Below are positions 1 through 17,296 of a stretch of 17,296 nucleotides of DNA, piece by piece (positions within the stretch are counted from its first letter, which is position 1; the number at the start of each line of letters is the position of its first letter). Source of the stretch: Salpingoeca rosetta (taxonomy: Eukaryota > Opisthokonta > Choanoflagellata > Craspedida > Salpingoecidae). A program made the translations under genes and the position numbers. Location of the stretch: positions 633,466 to 650,761 of the forward strand of contig NW_004754896.1 of assembly GCF_000188695.1 (NCBI RefSeq), read 5' to 3'. The notes under the pieces were generated by a model, which did no database searches, had not been told where the DNA came from, and saw nothing but the letters and a program-made list of their open reading frames with translations.

Positions 1-282
1 CTTGCGCGCGTGTGTGCGTGGTCGCAAGTATACAAGTGCATGCGCGCGCGCGTGTGTGCATGTGTGTGTGTATACGTTGTCGCAAGTGTGCAAGTGCATG
101 TGGTCGCCTCGTGTGTGTGTGTGTGTGCATGTGTGTGCATGCGTGTGTGTGTGCGTATGCTTGCGCGCGCGCGTGTGTGCGTGGTCGCAAGTGTGCAAGT
201 GCATGCGTGCGTGTGTGCATGTGTGTGTGTGTGTGCGTGCGTGCTCGCAAGTGTGCAAGTATATGTGCGCGCTCATGTGTGG
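1..282. repeat. GT-rich low-complexity tract
   Basis: The stretch is dominated by GTGTGT, GCGCGC and TGCATG runs. A short phrase close to GTCGCAAGTGTGCAAGT recurs at about 20, 77, 184 and 244, so there is a loose 50-100 bp higher-order repeat. I see no credible coding sequence; the open frames are Cys/Val or His/Thr dipeptide strings. It lies downstream of the minus-strand transposase-derived gene and could be an intron of its lost 3' part or intergenic DNA. Confidence 0.7.
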
Positions 283-491
283 TCATGTCGTGCGAGCGCT
301 GTGCACATGCGTGTCAATGCAAGCACGCGGTCGTGTCGGGTCGTGCGATTCGTACGTTCCGAGTGGGTGTAGAAGAGGGCTCAGGTTGCAAATGCGGTTC
401 TTCACGCGAGCAGCTTCCTTCGGCGCCTGTGTCCTGTATCGTTCCAGGGCTTTCTCCAGGTCACTCACGGAGGTTGCATTTCATGGCTGCA
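283..491 (-). pseudogene. Out-of-frame 3' remnant of the MULE-type transposase
   Basis: Directly beyond the stop codon of the neighbouring minus-strand gene, protein similarity to MULE transposases appears to continue in other frames. One frame gives HQQLFDAAMKCNL (about 472-512, overlapping the end of the intact frame). A second frame (up to 468) gives DLEKALERYRTQAPKEAARV. MULE transposases have an F-x-x-A-x-x-A segment and then an alpha-helical P-x-A-A segment after their C-x-x-H motif, so both pieces sit where expected. Two one-base shifts are needed, one near a GGGG run at about 512 and one near 468. A splice donor at 468 (GTGAGT) is an alternative reading of the second break. The third catalytic acidic residue is not found. 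I read this as decay of the 3' end, though sequencing error at homopolymers is possible. Confidence 0.5.
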
Positions 492-1293
492 TCAAAGAGT
501 TGCTGGTGCCCCAGACGCCCTTCGCATGTGCACGGAGCACATGCCGTGGTGCCACATGGGTATTTCGTTGATTGCGCTGGTCACAGCAGTCCCTAAATCC
601 GAGAGAATCGTATGCTCGCCCTGCAAGTGTGTGTGTGTGTATGTATGTGAGTAAGTGCGTGTGTATGTACGTGTAAGTGTGCATGTGTGCGCACGCGTGT
701 GCATGTGCGTGTGAGTGTGCGTGTGAGAGTGTGAGCGTGAGCGTATGCATGTGCGTGTAAGTGCGTGTGCATGTGCGTGCGTGGAGGCGAATAAACACCG
801 GTCACGTGCACACGCAGCAAGGCAGGCGTTCATACACACGCGCACACGGGCACAAGTGCATGCATACATGGACATGGAGACTCACCCAAAGTGGGGGCAT
901 GACCGATAAACAGAGCTGGAACAAGTGTGCGTAAGCGGGCTTGGTTTCCTGCAAGTAAAAGGCATACGTCACATCGATGCAGGTACACGATGAGTTCCAA
1001 GGTGGCGCCGCACACACATGCACACATACACACGCACCCACGCACACAGAGACACAAAGATGCAGAGACACACAGACACACAGACACGCACACAGACAAA
1101 CAGACAAACAGACACACACATGCACACGCATATGTATGCCTGTGCACACACATACACGCACACCATACACACACGTGTACACACACATGTATGCACACAC
1201 ACGTGTACACACAGACACACAGACACAGAGACACAGAGATACAGAGACACACATACACGCACACCATACACACACACGTGTACACACACGTGT

Positions 1294-1326
<33 letters not shown>

Positions 1327-1473
1327 CACGCACACACACACGCACACATACGCACAGAGACACAGAGATACAGAGACACACATACACGCACACCATACAC
1401 ACACACGTGTACACACACACACGCATATGTATGCCTGTGCACACACACACACGCACACCATACACACACACGT

Positions 1474-1515
<42 letters not shown>

Positions 1516-3043
1516 AGACAGACATACACACACATGCACACGCGTGCGCACATGCGTACAGGGTGTTACCTGCTGGGTTATGTTGGCGCCCAGAATGAAG
1601 ATCTTGTTGTCTGCGTCCAGTTGGCACAAGAGGTGGAGCATCATGTTGTTGTACGACAGATGCGTCGCGTCCGTGAACAGGACCTTTGGAGACTTGGCCG
1701 ACAAACCATTCAGCTTTAGGCAGAACAGAAGCTCGCTAAATGCACCGTCTTTGGTCATCAGGTGCGCTGCATGATGTCCATTTGCATTGATCCACTCTGC
1801 ACGACCATCAGCGCAGTGGTATGCATACTTGAGTGTGTTGAAGCAACAACGGCAAAACAAACACGTGCATGCATGTAAACACACGCACGCACGCACGCAC
1901 ATGCGTGTACATACAAACGCGCGCACGTGTACGTACACACAGACGCAAACACATACATACTTGTGTACACACACGTGTACATACACACGTGTATACACAC
2001 ACACAGACACACAGGCACAGACACAGACAGGCACAGACAGACACACACAGACAGACAGACACACACCCACAAGTTCGCAACCAAACTCACGAACGAACGA
2101 GTGCAGTCTGTCAAACTCCTCCTGCCGCTTGACGTGAGTTCTGCCTTGAGCTTGTGCTGCGTACTCTGCCATCTGGGAACCCGACATGGTTAGGCCGTAG
2201 CGGGCACTGACTTGTTGTACCTGAGCAGCGGGGTTTCCTGCAAGAAGACATGTCGCGCAGTGTAGAGAGAGGGAGGGGCAACAGTGAGATACCGAGGGCA
2301 ACTGACGCGAGTTGTCCACATGACAAACGCACACGCATAAGTGATCACTTGGTTGCAGCGAGGAGTACCTATCATGGTTCGATCAAAGCGGGCGAGGGTC
2401 TGTGGACGAACACGGCGGCGCCCAAGCTCATGTTCACTGTCCTGTGCGAGCCAGCAAGTGTGGTGCCGTGCCTCGGTGATCTCCCACGCGCCGCTGACGG
2501 TTTGTTTGTTGGCGTGAATGGCATAGGCGCAGGTGCTTGGGTGTTTCCTCTGTTGTTGCTGCTTTGTCCAGGCTTTGTTGTCGCATCTCACGCGGTATGT
2601 CCTCGAATCCGTTGCCTTCACCTGGACAAGTGGCACGTTAACACATTCCGCGAGACACCACAGGGTGAACAGGACGCTGTTTCTTCGCATGCCCATGCGA
2701 AATCAAACGCACGCTCGAGCGTGCCAATCACCACACATGAACCACACAACCGCCACGCCACAAAGCGCCACGCGAAGCACACACAACACACGACAACCCG
2801 GCATGAGACACAGCACGCTGCCACAATGCCACGCGAAGCACACACGGCAACACGGCATGAAACACAACACGCTGCAACAACAACAACATAACACTCACTC
2901 ACAATGTGATTAACGCCGAAGCGAACAGCAATCTCCGAGACAGCCTCCTGCACCTGCTCCTTGGAGATGAAGCGGGTACCCTTGGCAAGCTTGGCGTAAG
3001 CAGCCCGCAACGCAGCGTTGTTACTTGCTTCAACAACATCCAT
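492..3043 (-). CDS. MULE-type (Mutator-like) transposase-derived protein, C-terminally truncated
   Basis: Six exons on the minus strand: 2903-3043, 2369-2621, 2091-2237, 1570-1796, 886-948 and 492-620. All have compatible phases and total 960 nt (319 aa plus stop). The start is the first ATG in frame; a GTG lies further upstream. The N-terminus resembles the FAR1/MuDR DNA-binding domain: FISKEQVQEAV near residues 26-36, then a possible zinc ligand set C60, C78, H101, C103 (AWEITEARHHTC). The transposase core follows, with VLFTDATHL carrying the first catalytic Asp (D223), then NKIFILGANI, a second Asp in HTILSD (D285) and the conserved C-x-x-H (C305, H308). MULE transposases cut and paste DNA through a DDE triad; the third acid is missing here because the frame stops at 492. 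The spacing between C60 and C78 is longer than usual and Gln-rich. Several phase-matched introns suggest a resident or formerly co-opted gene. The exon at 1570-1796 could instead start at an AAG acceptor a few codons earlier, but phase argues against it. Confidence 0.72.
621..885 (-). repeat. GT/CA-repeat intron of the transposase-derived gene
   Basis: This is the intron between exons 886-948 and 492-620. On the sense (minus) strand it starts GTGAGTC, runs through CA- and CG-containing repeats and ends CTTGCAG. It has no independent coding potential. Confidence 0.65.
1015..1555 (-). repeat. CA microsatellite with embedded minisatellite, in an intron
   Basis: Most of the 949-1569 intron is CA repeat on the plus strand. 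A higher-order unit containing ACGCACACCATACAC then ACGTGTAC appears at about 1155, 1257, 1385 and 1451. A second phrase, CGCATATGTATGCCTGTGC, occurs at 1127 and 1422. The intron donor is at 1569 (GTAACA, minus strand) and the acceptor at 949. Confidence 0.75.
1866..2076 (-). repeat. CA/CAGA simple-repeat intron
   Basis: This fills most of the intron 1797-2090 of the minus-strand transposase-derived gene. On the plus strand it is CACACG and CAGACA repeats with ACGTGTAC palindromes near 1975 and 1988. The donor on the sense strand is GTGAGT at 2090. Confidence 0.65.
2767..2876. repeat. Diverged tandem duplication of about 61 bp
   Basis: Two copies begin GCCACGCGAAGCACACAC, at about 2767 and 2828. 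Each continues through a GGCATGA(G/A)ACACA phrase to ACACGCTGC or GCACGCTGC. The copies differ by substitutions and small indels. They lie in the first intron (2622-2902) of the minus-strand gene. Confidence 0.7.
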
Positions 3044-3536
<493 letters not shown>

Positions 3537-4784
3537 ATGATGTTGAGTGTGGTGCTGTGCGTGGCGCTGGGCGCTGTGCTGTGCAGTGGGGACGTAGCAA
3601 TTGTGGAGGACGAGGTGGGTGCGCTGCACGTGAACACGAGCGACCCGTCGTTGCAGCCCGTGTATGTCAATGGCGAGGACTTGGTGGCCACGCTGCTGGC
3701 GCAAGCGAGCACGATCGAGGCGCAGGCAAAGCAGCTGTCGCAGCAGCAGCGCACGCTGGAGCAGCAGCAGCGGCGGATCGCGGGCCTGCGGCCAAAGGTG
3801 TGCCCGCCCACCGCAAACGTGACGGCCATCACCATCGGAGCAGACAGCACGGGCCCAAACAAGTGGATTGGCGGCGTGCTGGCGGACAATGGGCTCATCT
3901 ACGGCATGCCATATCAGGCCAGTGCGGTGCTGATCATCGACCCTGCCACCAACACCGCCGACACCACCAGCATGCCCGATGTCAGCAACGGGCTGACGCA
4001 GTGGGGTGGTGGTGTGCTCGCCAGGGACGGCCTCATCTATGGCTTCCCGCACGCGGCGTCGCACGTGCTGGTGATCGACCCAGCCACCAACAGAGCCGAC
4101 ACCACCGCGCTCCCACGGCCCGGAGCCGGCCGGTGGCTCAGCGGCGTCGAAGCCGACAACGGCCTCATCTACGGCATGCCGTGGGGCTTCCCCGTGGTGC
4201 TGGTCATCGACCCCAGCACCAACACGACAACAGCCATCACGGAGGGTGACTTTGGCAGCGGAAATGCACGGTGGTATGGTGCCGTGGTTGCAGGGACTGG
4301 CCTCATCTACGCACCCCCATTTGATGGCACGAGCGTGCTTGTCGTTGACCCCAACACCAACACCGTCAGCAGCCTGCCTGTGTCACCCGCCCCAGCATCA
4401 AGCGGGTGGGCGGGTGTGGTGCTCAGCGCAGGCGGGCTCATCTACGCTCTTCCCTTCGCCGCCCAATCGGTGCTCATCATCGACCCTGTCGCCAACATCA
4501 CGGACACCACAACGGTCACCCTTGCGAACACGCCGCTCGAGGCGTCCACGCCGGCCAAGTGGCGCGGTGGCGTGCTTGCGCCAAACGGGGTCGTCGTGGG
4601 CGTGCCGAACCAGGTGCCTAACGTGTTGGTGGTGGACACGATCACCAACACCATTGACATCACCACCGCCACGGTGCCTGCTGGACTCGACCAGTATTGG
4701 GGCGGCGTGCTCGCCAACAACGGGCTTGTCTACATGATCCCATTCGATGCTGAGACCGTCGCCATCGTCAACCCGGGCTGCTGA
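3537..4784 (+). CDS. Secreted seven-repeat beta-propeller-like protein
   Basis: A single exon encoding 415 aa. I start at the first of two adjacent ATGs because a signal peptide follows at once (hydrophobic SVVLCVALGAVLC, probable cleavage near residues 17-20); the upstream frame is only CA-repeat His/Thr. Residues about 48-83 are a Gln-rich coiled coil. From residue 110 there are seven repeats of 44-51 residues, each opening with Trp (W110, W156, W200, W246, W291, W342, W388) and following the pattern W-x-GGVLA-x-NGLIYG-P, then VL(I/V)IDP-x-TNT. This is typical of beta-propeller blades, and seven repeats fit a closed seven-bladed ring, with the last blade perhaps completed by strand residues before W110. 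Possible N-glycosylation sites include NTS, NVT, NTT and NIT. No catalytic motif is visible. I cannot name the family; ligand binding or a cell-surface/extracellular role is inferred. The end converges on the START-domain gene. Confidence 0.9.
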   Translation: MMLSVVLCVALGAVLCSGDVAIVEDEVGALHVNTSDPSLQPVYVNGEDLVATLLAQASTIEAQAKQLSQQQRTLEQQQRRIAGLRPKVCPPTANVTAITIGADSTGPNKWIGGVLADNGLIYGMPYQASAVLIIDPATNTADTTSMPDVSNGLTQWGGGVLARDGLIYGFPHAASHVLVIDPATNRADTTALPRPGAGRWLSGVEADNGLIYGMPWGFPVVLVIDPSTNTTTAITEGDFGSGNARWYGAVVAGTGLIYAPPFDGTSVLVVDPNTNTVSSLPVSPAPASSGWAGVVLSAGGLIYALPFAAQSVLIIDPVANITDTTTVTLANTPLEASTPAKWRGGVLAPNGVVVGVPNQVPNVLVVDTITNTIDITTATVPAGLDQYWGGVLANNGLVYMIPFDAETVAIVNPGC

Positions 4785-4860
4785 CGCGGCACGCGCCGTG
4801 TGTATGTGTGTTGTGTTGTGTGTGTGTGTTTGTGTGCGTTTGCGTGTGTGTGTTCTTGTG

Positions 4861-4895
<35 letters not shown>

Positions 4896-5245
4896 GGTAT
4901 TCAGATGCAAGCCAGATAGAGGGTGTATTCGCTGTGTATTGGCCAATACATGAAGTTGACGGAAGCAGCAACATGCGCAGCATGCGCAGCGGAAGAGGGG
5001 AGACATACGGACACAGACAGACATACGCACAGGCACATAGACACAGACAGACACAGACACAGACACACACACAGAGACACAGACACAGACACAGACACAC
5101 AGACACAGACACAGACACAGACACACACACACACACAGACACAGACACAGACACACACAGACACAGACACAGACACAGACAGACAGACAGACACACACAC
5201 ACACACACACACAGACACACAATTGCCCGTGACATCACAGTCACT
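4785..5245. repeat. Convergent 3' intergenic region: GT tract, unique spacer, CAGA/CA tract
   Basis: This lies between the stop codons of the plus-strand beta-propeller gene and the minus-strand START gene. Order: GT-rich run (about 4798-4894), about 100 bp unique spacer containing the direct repeat ATGCGCAGCATGCGCAGC near 4972, then CAGACA/CACACA repeats (about 5010-5220). The GT and CA arms are complementary and could form a large stem in transcripts from either strand. I see no AATAAA on either strand. Confidence 0.6.
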
Positions 5246-5808
5246 TCATGCGGCTTGCCGGGCGCGGATGTGTGCGTGCAAGGACTGCAGGATAGTCCAC
5301 ATGGTGGTGGTCGTGCCTTTGAACACCAGCGACGCAGGCAACCACCCACCAACATCCGAGTGAATAATGTATGTCAGCTTTGTGCGTGTGTGCTTGTCTC
5401 CTTCACCGTCACCGCCGTTGTCATCGTCGTCGTCGTTGCTTGCAGGCACTGGCTCATACAGCATACCACAGGGGAAGTTCACGCCACGCACAAAGCCCTA
5501 ATGTGTGGATAAGTGTCGTGCAAGCGCGCGCGTGTGTGTGTCAGTGTGTGTGCGTGTGTGTGTCAGCGTGCATGCGTGTGTGCGCGTGTGTCAGTGTCGG
5601 AGTGTGCGTGTGTGTGTCAGCGTGCGCGTAAGCTGTGAGCTGCGCAACCTCAATTGACAGACAGACAGACGGACACACATGTTCATGCAGGCATCACCAA
5701 CATGTTCATCAGGTCCCATGTACCTTGGTGTGCGGGAAGTCTGGGTGGTCAATGCTCTGTGCAAAGTGAAGAATGGAGCCATCATCTTGAACCCTAAGTG
5801 TGTGTGTA

Positions 5809-5877
<69 letters not shown>

Positions 5878-7062
5878 TGGCGGTGGGGGCATGCATGCGT
5901 GCCTGTCTGCTCACGGCCCCCCATGCTGTGATCGAATCATCGTCTTGCATCCCATCACTGACGCCCAACACTCTGAAGACATGCCGGCAGGCGTACGGAC
6001 AGAACGACACACAGACAGGCAGATACAAACACACACACAGACACACACAGACACACACAGACACACACAGACACACAGACACACAGACACACACACACAC
6101 ACACACATGTGGCAGAAGTGCTCACTCTGTCCAGGCGAGGTCGATGAATTCGCGTGGGGAGATGAGACCGCCCAGCGCGGCGTTGGAGAGTGTGCGGATC
6201 ACTGATTGAGTCGTTGAAGACGGGGTTGTGGTGATTGAAGGGGTGATTGAAGGGATGGTTGGACGTGGGTGTATGAGGAGACGAGAGTGCATTTCGGTCA
6301 GCCAGTGCACACACACACACACACACACATAGACACATACATACACATAGACACACAGACACACACAGACACACACGCATACACACACATCACACCTTGC
6401 ACAGTTTGGTTGTCCCGCTCCAGCACCACGACGTCTGATCGTGACTCCTTGGTCAGTGTGTCCTCCCACTGGCATATGCGTGCACGCGCGTATCGAGATG
6501 GCAAACAAGATGAAACCAAATGAAGGCGAATCAACGAGGCGCGGAGCGAAGAGTGGACGCTTGTTCACACCCAACCACACACACTCACACACACACAAGT
6601 GTGTGCGCTAACCGTCTTGCGAACTTCATAGTCGTTGAGGAGGCGGGTCGCTTCAGACGGGGGAATGTCAACCACAGCTGCTCGATGCACATGCATGTGA
6701 TTGGGGTGAGCAGCGGAATCACGTACTTGTTTGTTGTTGTGGAGGCAACACCAGACACGCACGCACACAGAGCCAGACAAGAAAGCAAGAAAGCAAGAAG
6801 GCAAGCAAGAAGGCAAGCAAGAAGGCAAGTAAGAAGGCAAGAGCACGCATGGTCATGGGATTTGAGCAGAGTGGCGCACTTGTGAGTCTGATGCATTCGA
6901 CTTTGTGCTCTACGCCAGCCGCCTTGAGCTCTCGCTTTGCAAGTCGCTCCATATGCACCACGCCATCGTCCTTCACCTTGAAGGTGGGGGGGGGGGACAC
7001 GGGGGAAAGGGTGTGTGTGGGGAGGGTTGGTAAAGGGCGAAGGGCGATGTCACAGGCCATGC

Positions 7063-7097
<35 letters not shown>

Positions 7098-7325
7098 TAG
7101 ACACAGGCAGATAGGCAGACACAGACACACAGACACACAGACACACACACATACACGCACACACAGACAGACAGACAGACAGACAAACACACACACACAC
7201 ACGAAGATACGCACTGTCTGGTAGCCCTGGGCAGTTCGTTTGGCATGAAACTTGTTTCGTGTATCCGCCAGTGCTTCCTCCGCGACCGCCCACGAGATGT
7301 CGCCCTTGATCTTCTTCGCTGCCAT
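5246..7325 (-). CDS. START-domain lipid-transfer protein, STARD4/STARD5-like
   Basis: Seven minus-strand exons: 7215-7325, 6880-6976, 6613-6677, 6396-6468, 6126-6201, 5724-5793 and 5246-5497. Phases match throughout and the total is 744 nt (247 aa). The START fold binds a sterol or other lipid in a hydrophobic tunnel and moves it between membranes. Family marks in order: VVDIPPSEATRLLNDYEVRK then W (about 71-92), GGLISPREFIDL (126-137), SIDHPDFPHTK then GFVRG (154-169), PCGMLYEPVP, and SDVGGWLP (211-218) before the C-terminal helix. The SPR-F and P-x-K-x-G-FVRG patterns are closest to STARD4/5/6. There is no signal peptide, membrane helix or extra domain, so a soluble cytosolic carrier is expected. 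It is slightly longer than the usual 205-215 aa because of an N-terminal extension and an acidic Asp/Gly/Glu insertion (about 185-198) in the loop before the penultimate strand. Donors at 6612 (GTTAGC) and 6879 (GTGCGC) are weak but keep frame. The gene diverges from the kinesin gene. The ligand cannot be told from sequence. Confidence 0.88.
5800..5876. repeat. (GT)n tract in START-gene intron
   Basis: An almost pure GT tract on the plus strand (CA on the sense strand), within intron 5794-6125 and next to its acceptor. The donor end of the same intron carries the reciprocal repeat at about 6020-6108. Confidence 0.85.
6778..6840. repeat. AAGGCAAGC-type 12-bp microsatellite
   Basis: About five units of GCAAGAAG(G)CAA with small variations, in intron 6678-6879 of the START gene. 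On the sense strand the tract reads CTTGC/CTTCT and is pyrimidine-rich. Confidence 0.85.
7061..7200. repeat. CAGA/CACA simple repeat in START-gene first intron
   Basis: About nine CAGA units (7061-7097), followed by mixed CAGACA/CACACA. It lies in intron 6977-7214, just inside the donor. On the sense strand it is GT/TCTG-rich, whereas the acceptor end of the intron is C-rich. Confidence 0.85.
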
Positions 7326-7365
7326 CCTAACCGAATAAGAGTGGTGTGGTGTGAAAAGGAGTGTG

Positions 7366-7430
<65 letters not shown>

Positions 7431-7754
7431 AAGCACACGCCAAGAGCACATCTTCATCAGCATCTCAGAGTGCCATGCACACCGTCACCATCATCACCAT
7501 CATCATCCACGCACACATCATCCCCATCATCATCACGACTTGCTTGCTTTGTTGCTGTCCTTCTTGTTTGAGGATTTGCGTGGAAACGAAAACAACACCT
7601 TCCCCAAGACACACACACACACGCACGCACGCACACACGCACACACGCACACACGCACACACGCACAGACACAGACACACACACACACATACACACGCAC
7701 ACACACGCACCCGCTTTGTCCTGTGCGCTGCTGACTGCTGCATGTCGGGGTGCA
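7326..7754. promoter_or_regulatory. Divergent promoter region between START and kinesin genes
   Basis: About 430 bp separates the two start codons (7325 minus, 7755 plus). It contains a GT tract (7361-7429), ACCATCATC repeats (about 7485-7535) and a CA/CACG tract (7610-7710). A non-repeat island around 7430-7480 and 7540-7605 is the likeliest place for core promoter sequence. No TATA box or known site is recognised. A short upstream ATG at 7742 opens an 8-codon frame (stop at 7763-7765) that overlaps the kinesin start. Confidence 0.5.
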
Positions 7755-16322
<8,568 letters not shown>

Positions 16323-16613
16323 TGAAGCCCATACGCGCGCGCGCGCGCGTGTGTGTGTGTGTTTGTGCTTTGCTCGTTCTTCGGACATGCTGTTTGTATT
16401 CGAATGACGTTTATCGAATTTGGTTACTTTCGTGATGAGAGGAGGGGGAGATGTGGGGAGTAGCTTGACGGTGGCGCACGCAGCACGTGCACATGTACAT
16501 GTGTAGATGAAAAGATGAATACGTGCTGAGAGCGTTCATTGTGCAACATAGAACGATCGTATGACCGATGAGGGACACATGGAGTCACGCCGACAGCATC
16601 GAGCGCAAAAAGC

Positions 16614-16711
<98 letters not shown>

Positions 16712-16717
16712 TGCACA
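16323..16717. other. Convergent 3' intergenic region, kinesin versus right-end gene
   Basis: The region holds a GCGCGCGCGTGTGTGT alternating tract right after the kinesin stop (16333-16361), about 250 bp of unique sequence without an ORF of note, and a (CA)n tract (16617-16699) next to the stop codon of the minus-strand gene. ACGTGCACATGTACATGTGT near 16484 is partly palindromic. No AATAAA is seen. Confidence 0.6.
16617..16699. repeat. (CA)n microsatellite
   Basis: A pure run of about 41 CA units, immediately downstream of the stop codon of the minus-strand gene at the right end. Confidence 0.95.
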
Positions 16718-17052
16718 TTACGCCTTGTTTGCGTTGGGAGGCACCACTCCATTGTTGATCAAGCTGTGGGAGCAGGGAAGAAGCAATGAATGAAAACATG
16801 TGAGAAGTTGGAGGAGGCACGCGAAGTGAGCTGTGCGCCAAAAGAGGCATTTCCTATCAGCATCTGCGACCGCCACCACGCACTGCAGCACTGCCACAGC
16901 ACTCGGTGTTGCATGAACGAGAGAATGAATGAATGCGTGAATGAACCGACTTACTTGAGCACCTCTGCCCAGCAGTTGTCGTGGCCCATGGGTGCAAGGC
17001 AGTACCCGTGCTGCTGGTCTTTGTAGCCTTTGTACAGCAGCGTCTTGTTCAC
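16718..17052 (-). CDS. Last two exons of an unidentified gene (partial)
   Basis: Minus-strand exons 16955-17052 and 16718-16763 join across a GTAAGT donor (16954) and a CCCACAG acceptor (16764). The junction completes an Asn codon and the frame then reads LINNGVVPPNANKA to a TAA at 16718-16720. The upstream exon reads VNKTLLYKGYKDQQHGY, then CLAPMGHDNCWAEVL. If the intron were not removed, the frame would stop at once (AAG TAA); the perfect donor and phase match favour splicing. The 47 residues visible include an aromatic/Cys-rich stretch, but I recognise no family. Upstream exons lie beyond the CA tract at the right edge. The exon start at 17052 is set by a CGACAG acceptor preceded by a long pyrimidine-rich tract (CTTCCTCCCCTC on the sense strand). 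Confidence 0.65.
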
Positions 17053-17208
17053 CTGTCGTGCGCGTGGACGAAGGAAGGAGGAAGGGAGGGAATGGAGAGG
17101 GGAGGAAGGGACGGGAAGAGTGGCAGGATGCAGGGCTGATGTCAGCATGTATGCTTCAAAATGTGGAGCCACAGATCACAGCGAGTGAATGCCTGTGTGT
17201 ATGTAACA

Positions 17209-17214
17209 CACAAC

Positions 17215-17296
<82 letters not shown>
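17209..17296. repeat. (CA)n microsatellite at the window edge
   Basis: CA repeat, with one CTCA interruption near 17242, running off the window. It probably belongs to the intron upstream of the exon 16955-17052 of the minus-strand gene. Confidence 0.9.

Noticed and set aside
788..796. AATAAA on the plus strand near 790
   Set aside because: No plus-strand gene ends near it; it lies in the intron of a minus-strand gene, so it is unlikely to be a poly(A) signal.
1118..1490. CRISPR-like repeated units
   Set aside because: Spacing is irregular, the units merge into CA microsatellite, there are no unique spacers, and the setting is a eukaryotic intron.
927..1774. Overlapping plus-strand frames rich in His-Thr
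   Set aside because: They are translations of CA repeats in the intron of a minus-strand gene, with no protein-like composition.
802..2334. Long minus-strand open frame of about 510 codons
   Set aside because: Most of it is Cys/Val dipeptide from reading through GT repeats. Only short stretches inside it (exons 886-948, 1570-1796 and 2091-2237) have protein character, and these are bounded by good splice sites.
2250..2891. Plus-strand frame of 213 codons
   Set aside because: It is the reverse complement of a minus-strand exon with zinc-ligand spacing and phase-matched splicing, and its own composition is not protein-like.
5890..6010. Unique, exon-like island in a START-gene intron
   Set aside because: Its frames (for example ASVMGCKTMIRS) do not fit the START pattern. 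The exons at 6126-6201 and 5724-5793 join directly in phase to give an unbroken START segment without it.

Overview
The window looks like nuclear DNA of a unicellular eukaryote. Genes are split by GT-AG introns, exons are rich in G+C, and nearly every intron and intergenic gap is built from (GT)n/(CA)n and related simple repeats. A STARD4/5-type START protein, a kinesin and a secreted beta-propeller protein suggest a holozoan protist, perhaps a choanoflagellate of the Salpingoeca type. That placement is inference; nothing in the window proves it. No bacterial operons, rRNA, tRNA or CRISPR array are visible.

Five genes alternate in orientation. (1) Minus strand, 492-3043: six exons encoding a MULE-type (Mutator-like) DDE transposase-derived protein of 319 aa that stops early. 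Its out-of-frame continuation (283-491) shows at least two frame breaks. (2) Plus strand, 3537-4784: an intronless gene for a secreted 415-aa protein with a short coiled coil and seven about 46-residue repeats, probably a seven-bladed beta-propeller. A 159-bp pure CA tract ends 8 bp before its ATG. (3) Minus strand, 5246-7325: seven exons encoding a 247-aa START-domain lipid-transfer protein of the STARD4/5 type. (4) Plus strand, 7755-16322: eighteen exons encoding about 1619 aa, with an N-terminal kinesin motor, coiled coil, polyQ/low-complexity region, DEP domain, Ser/Gly-rich linker and about nine ankyrin repeats. (5) Minus strand, 16718-17052: the last two exons of an unidentified gene that continues off the right end.

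Genes 1/2 and 3/4 are divergent pairs sharing about 0.5 kb upstream regions. Genes 2/3 and 4/5 converge. I reconstructed exons by hand from donor/acceptor sites, intron phase and protein-family patterns. In genes 1, 3 and 4 all phases agree and the spliced length is an exact multiple of three.

The most notable items are: the kinesin-DEP-ankyrin fusion, with an alternative acceptor that would remove its whole DEP-ankyrin half; the intron design, with GT-rich 5' halves and AC-rich 3' halves on the sense strand, able to pair into a stem; and the intron-bearing, 3'-broken MULE gene.
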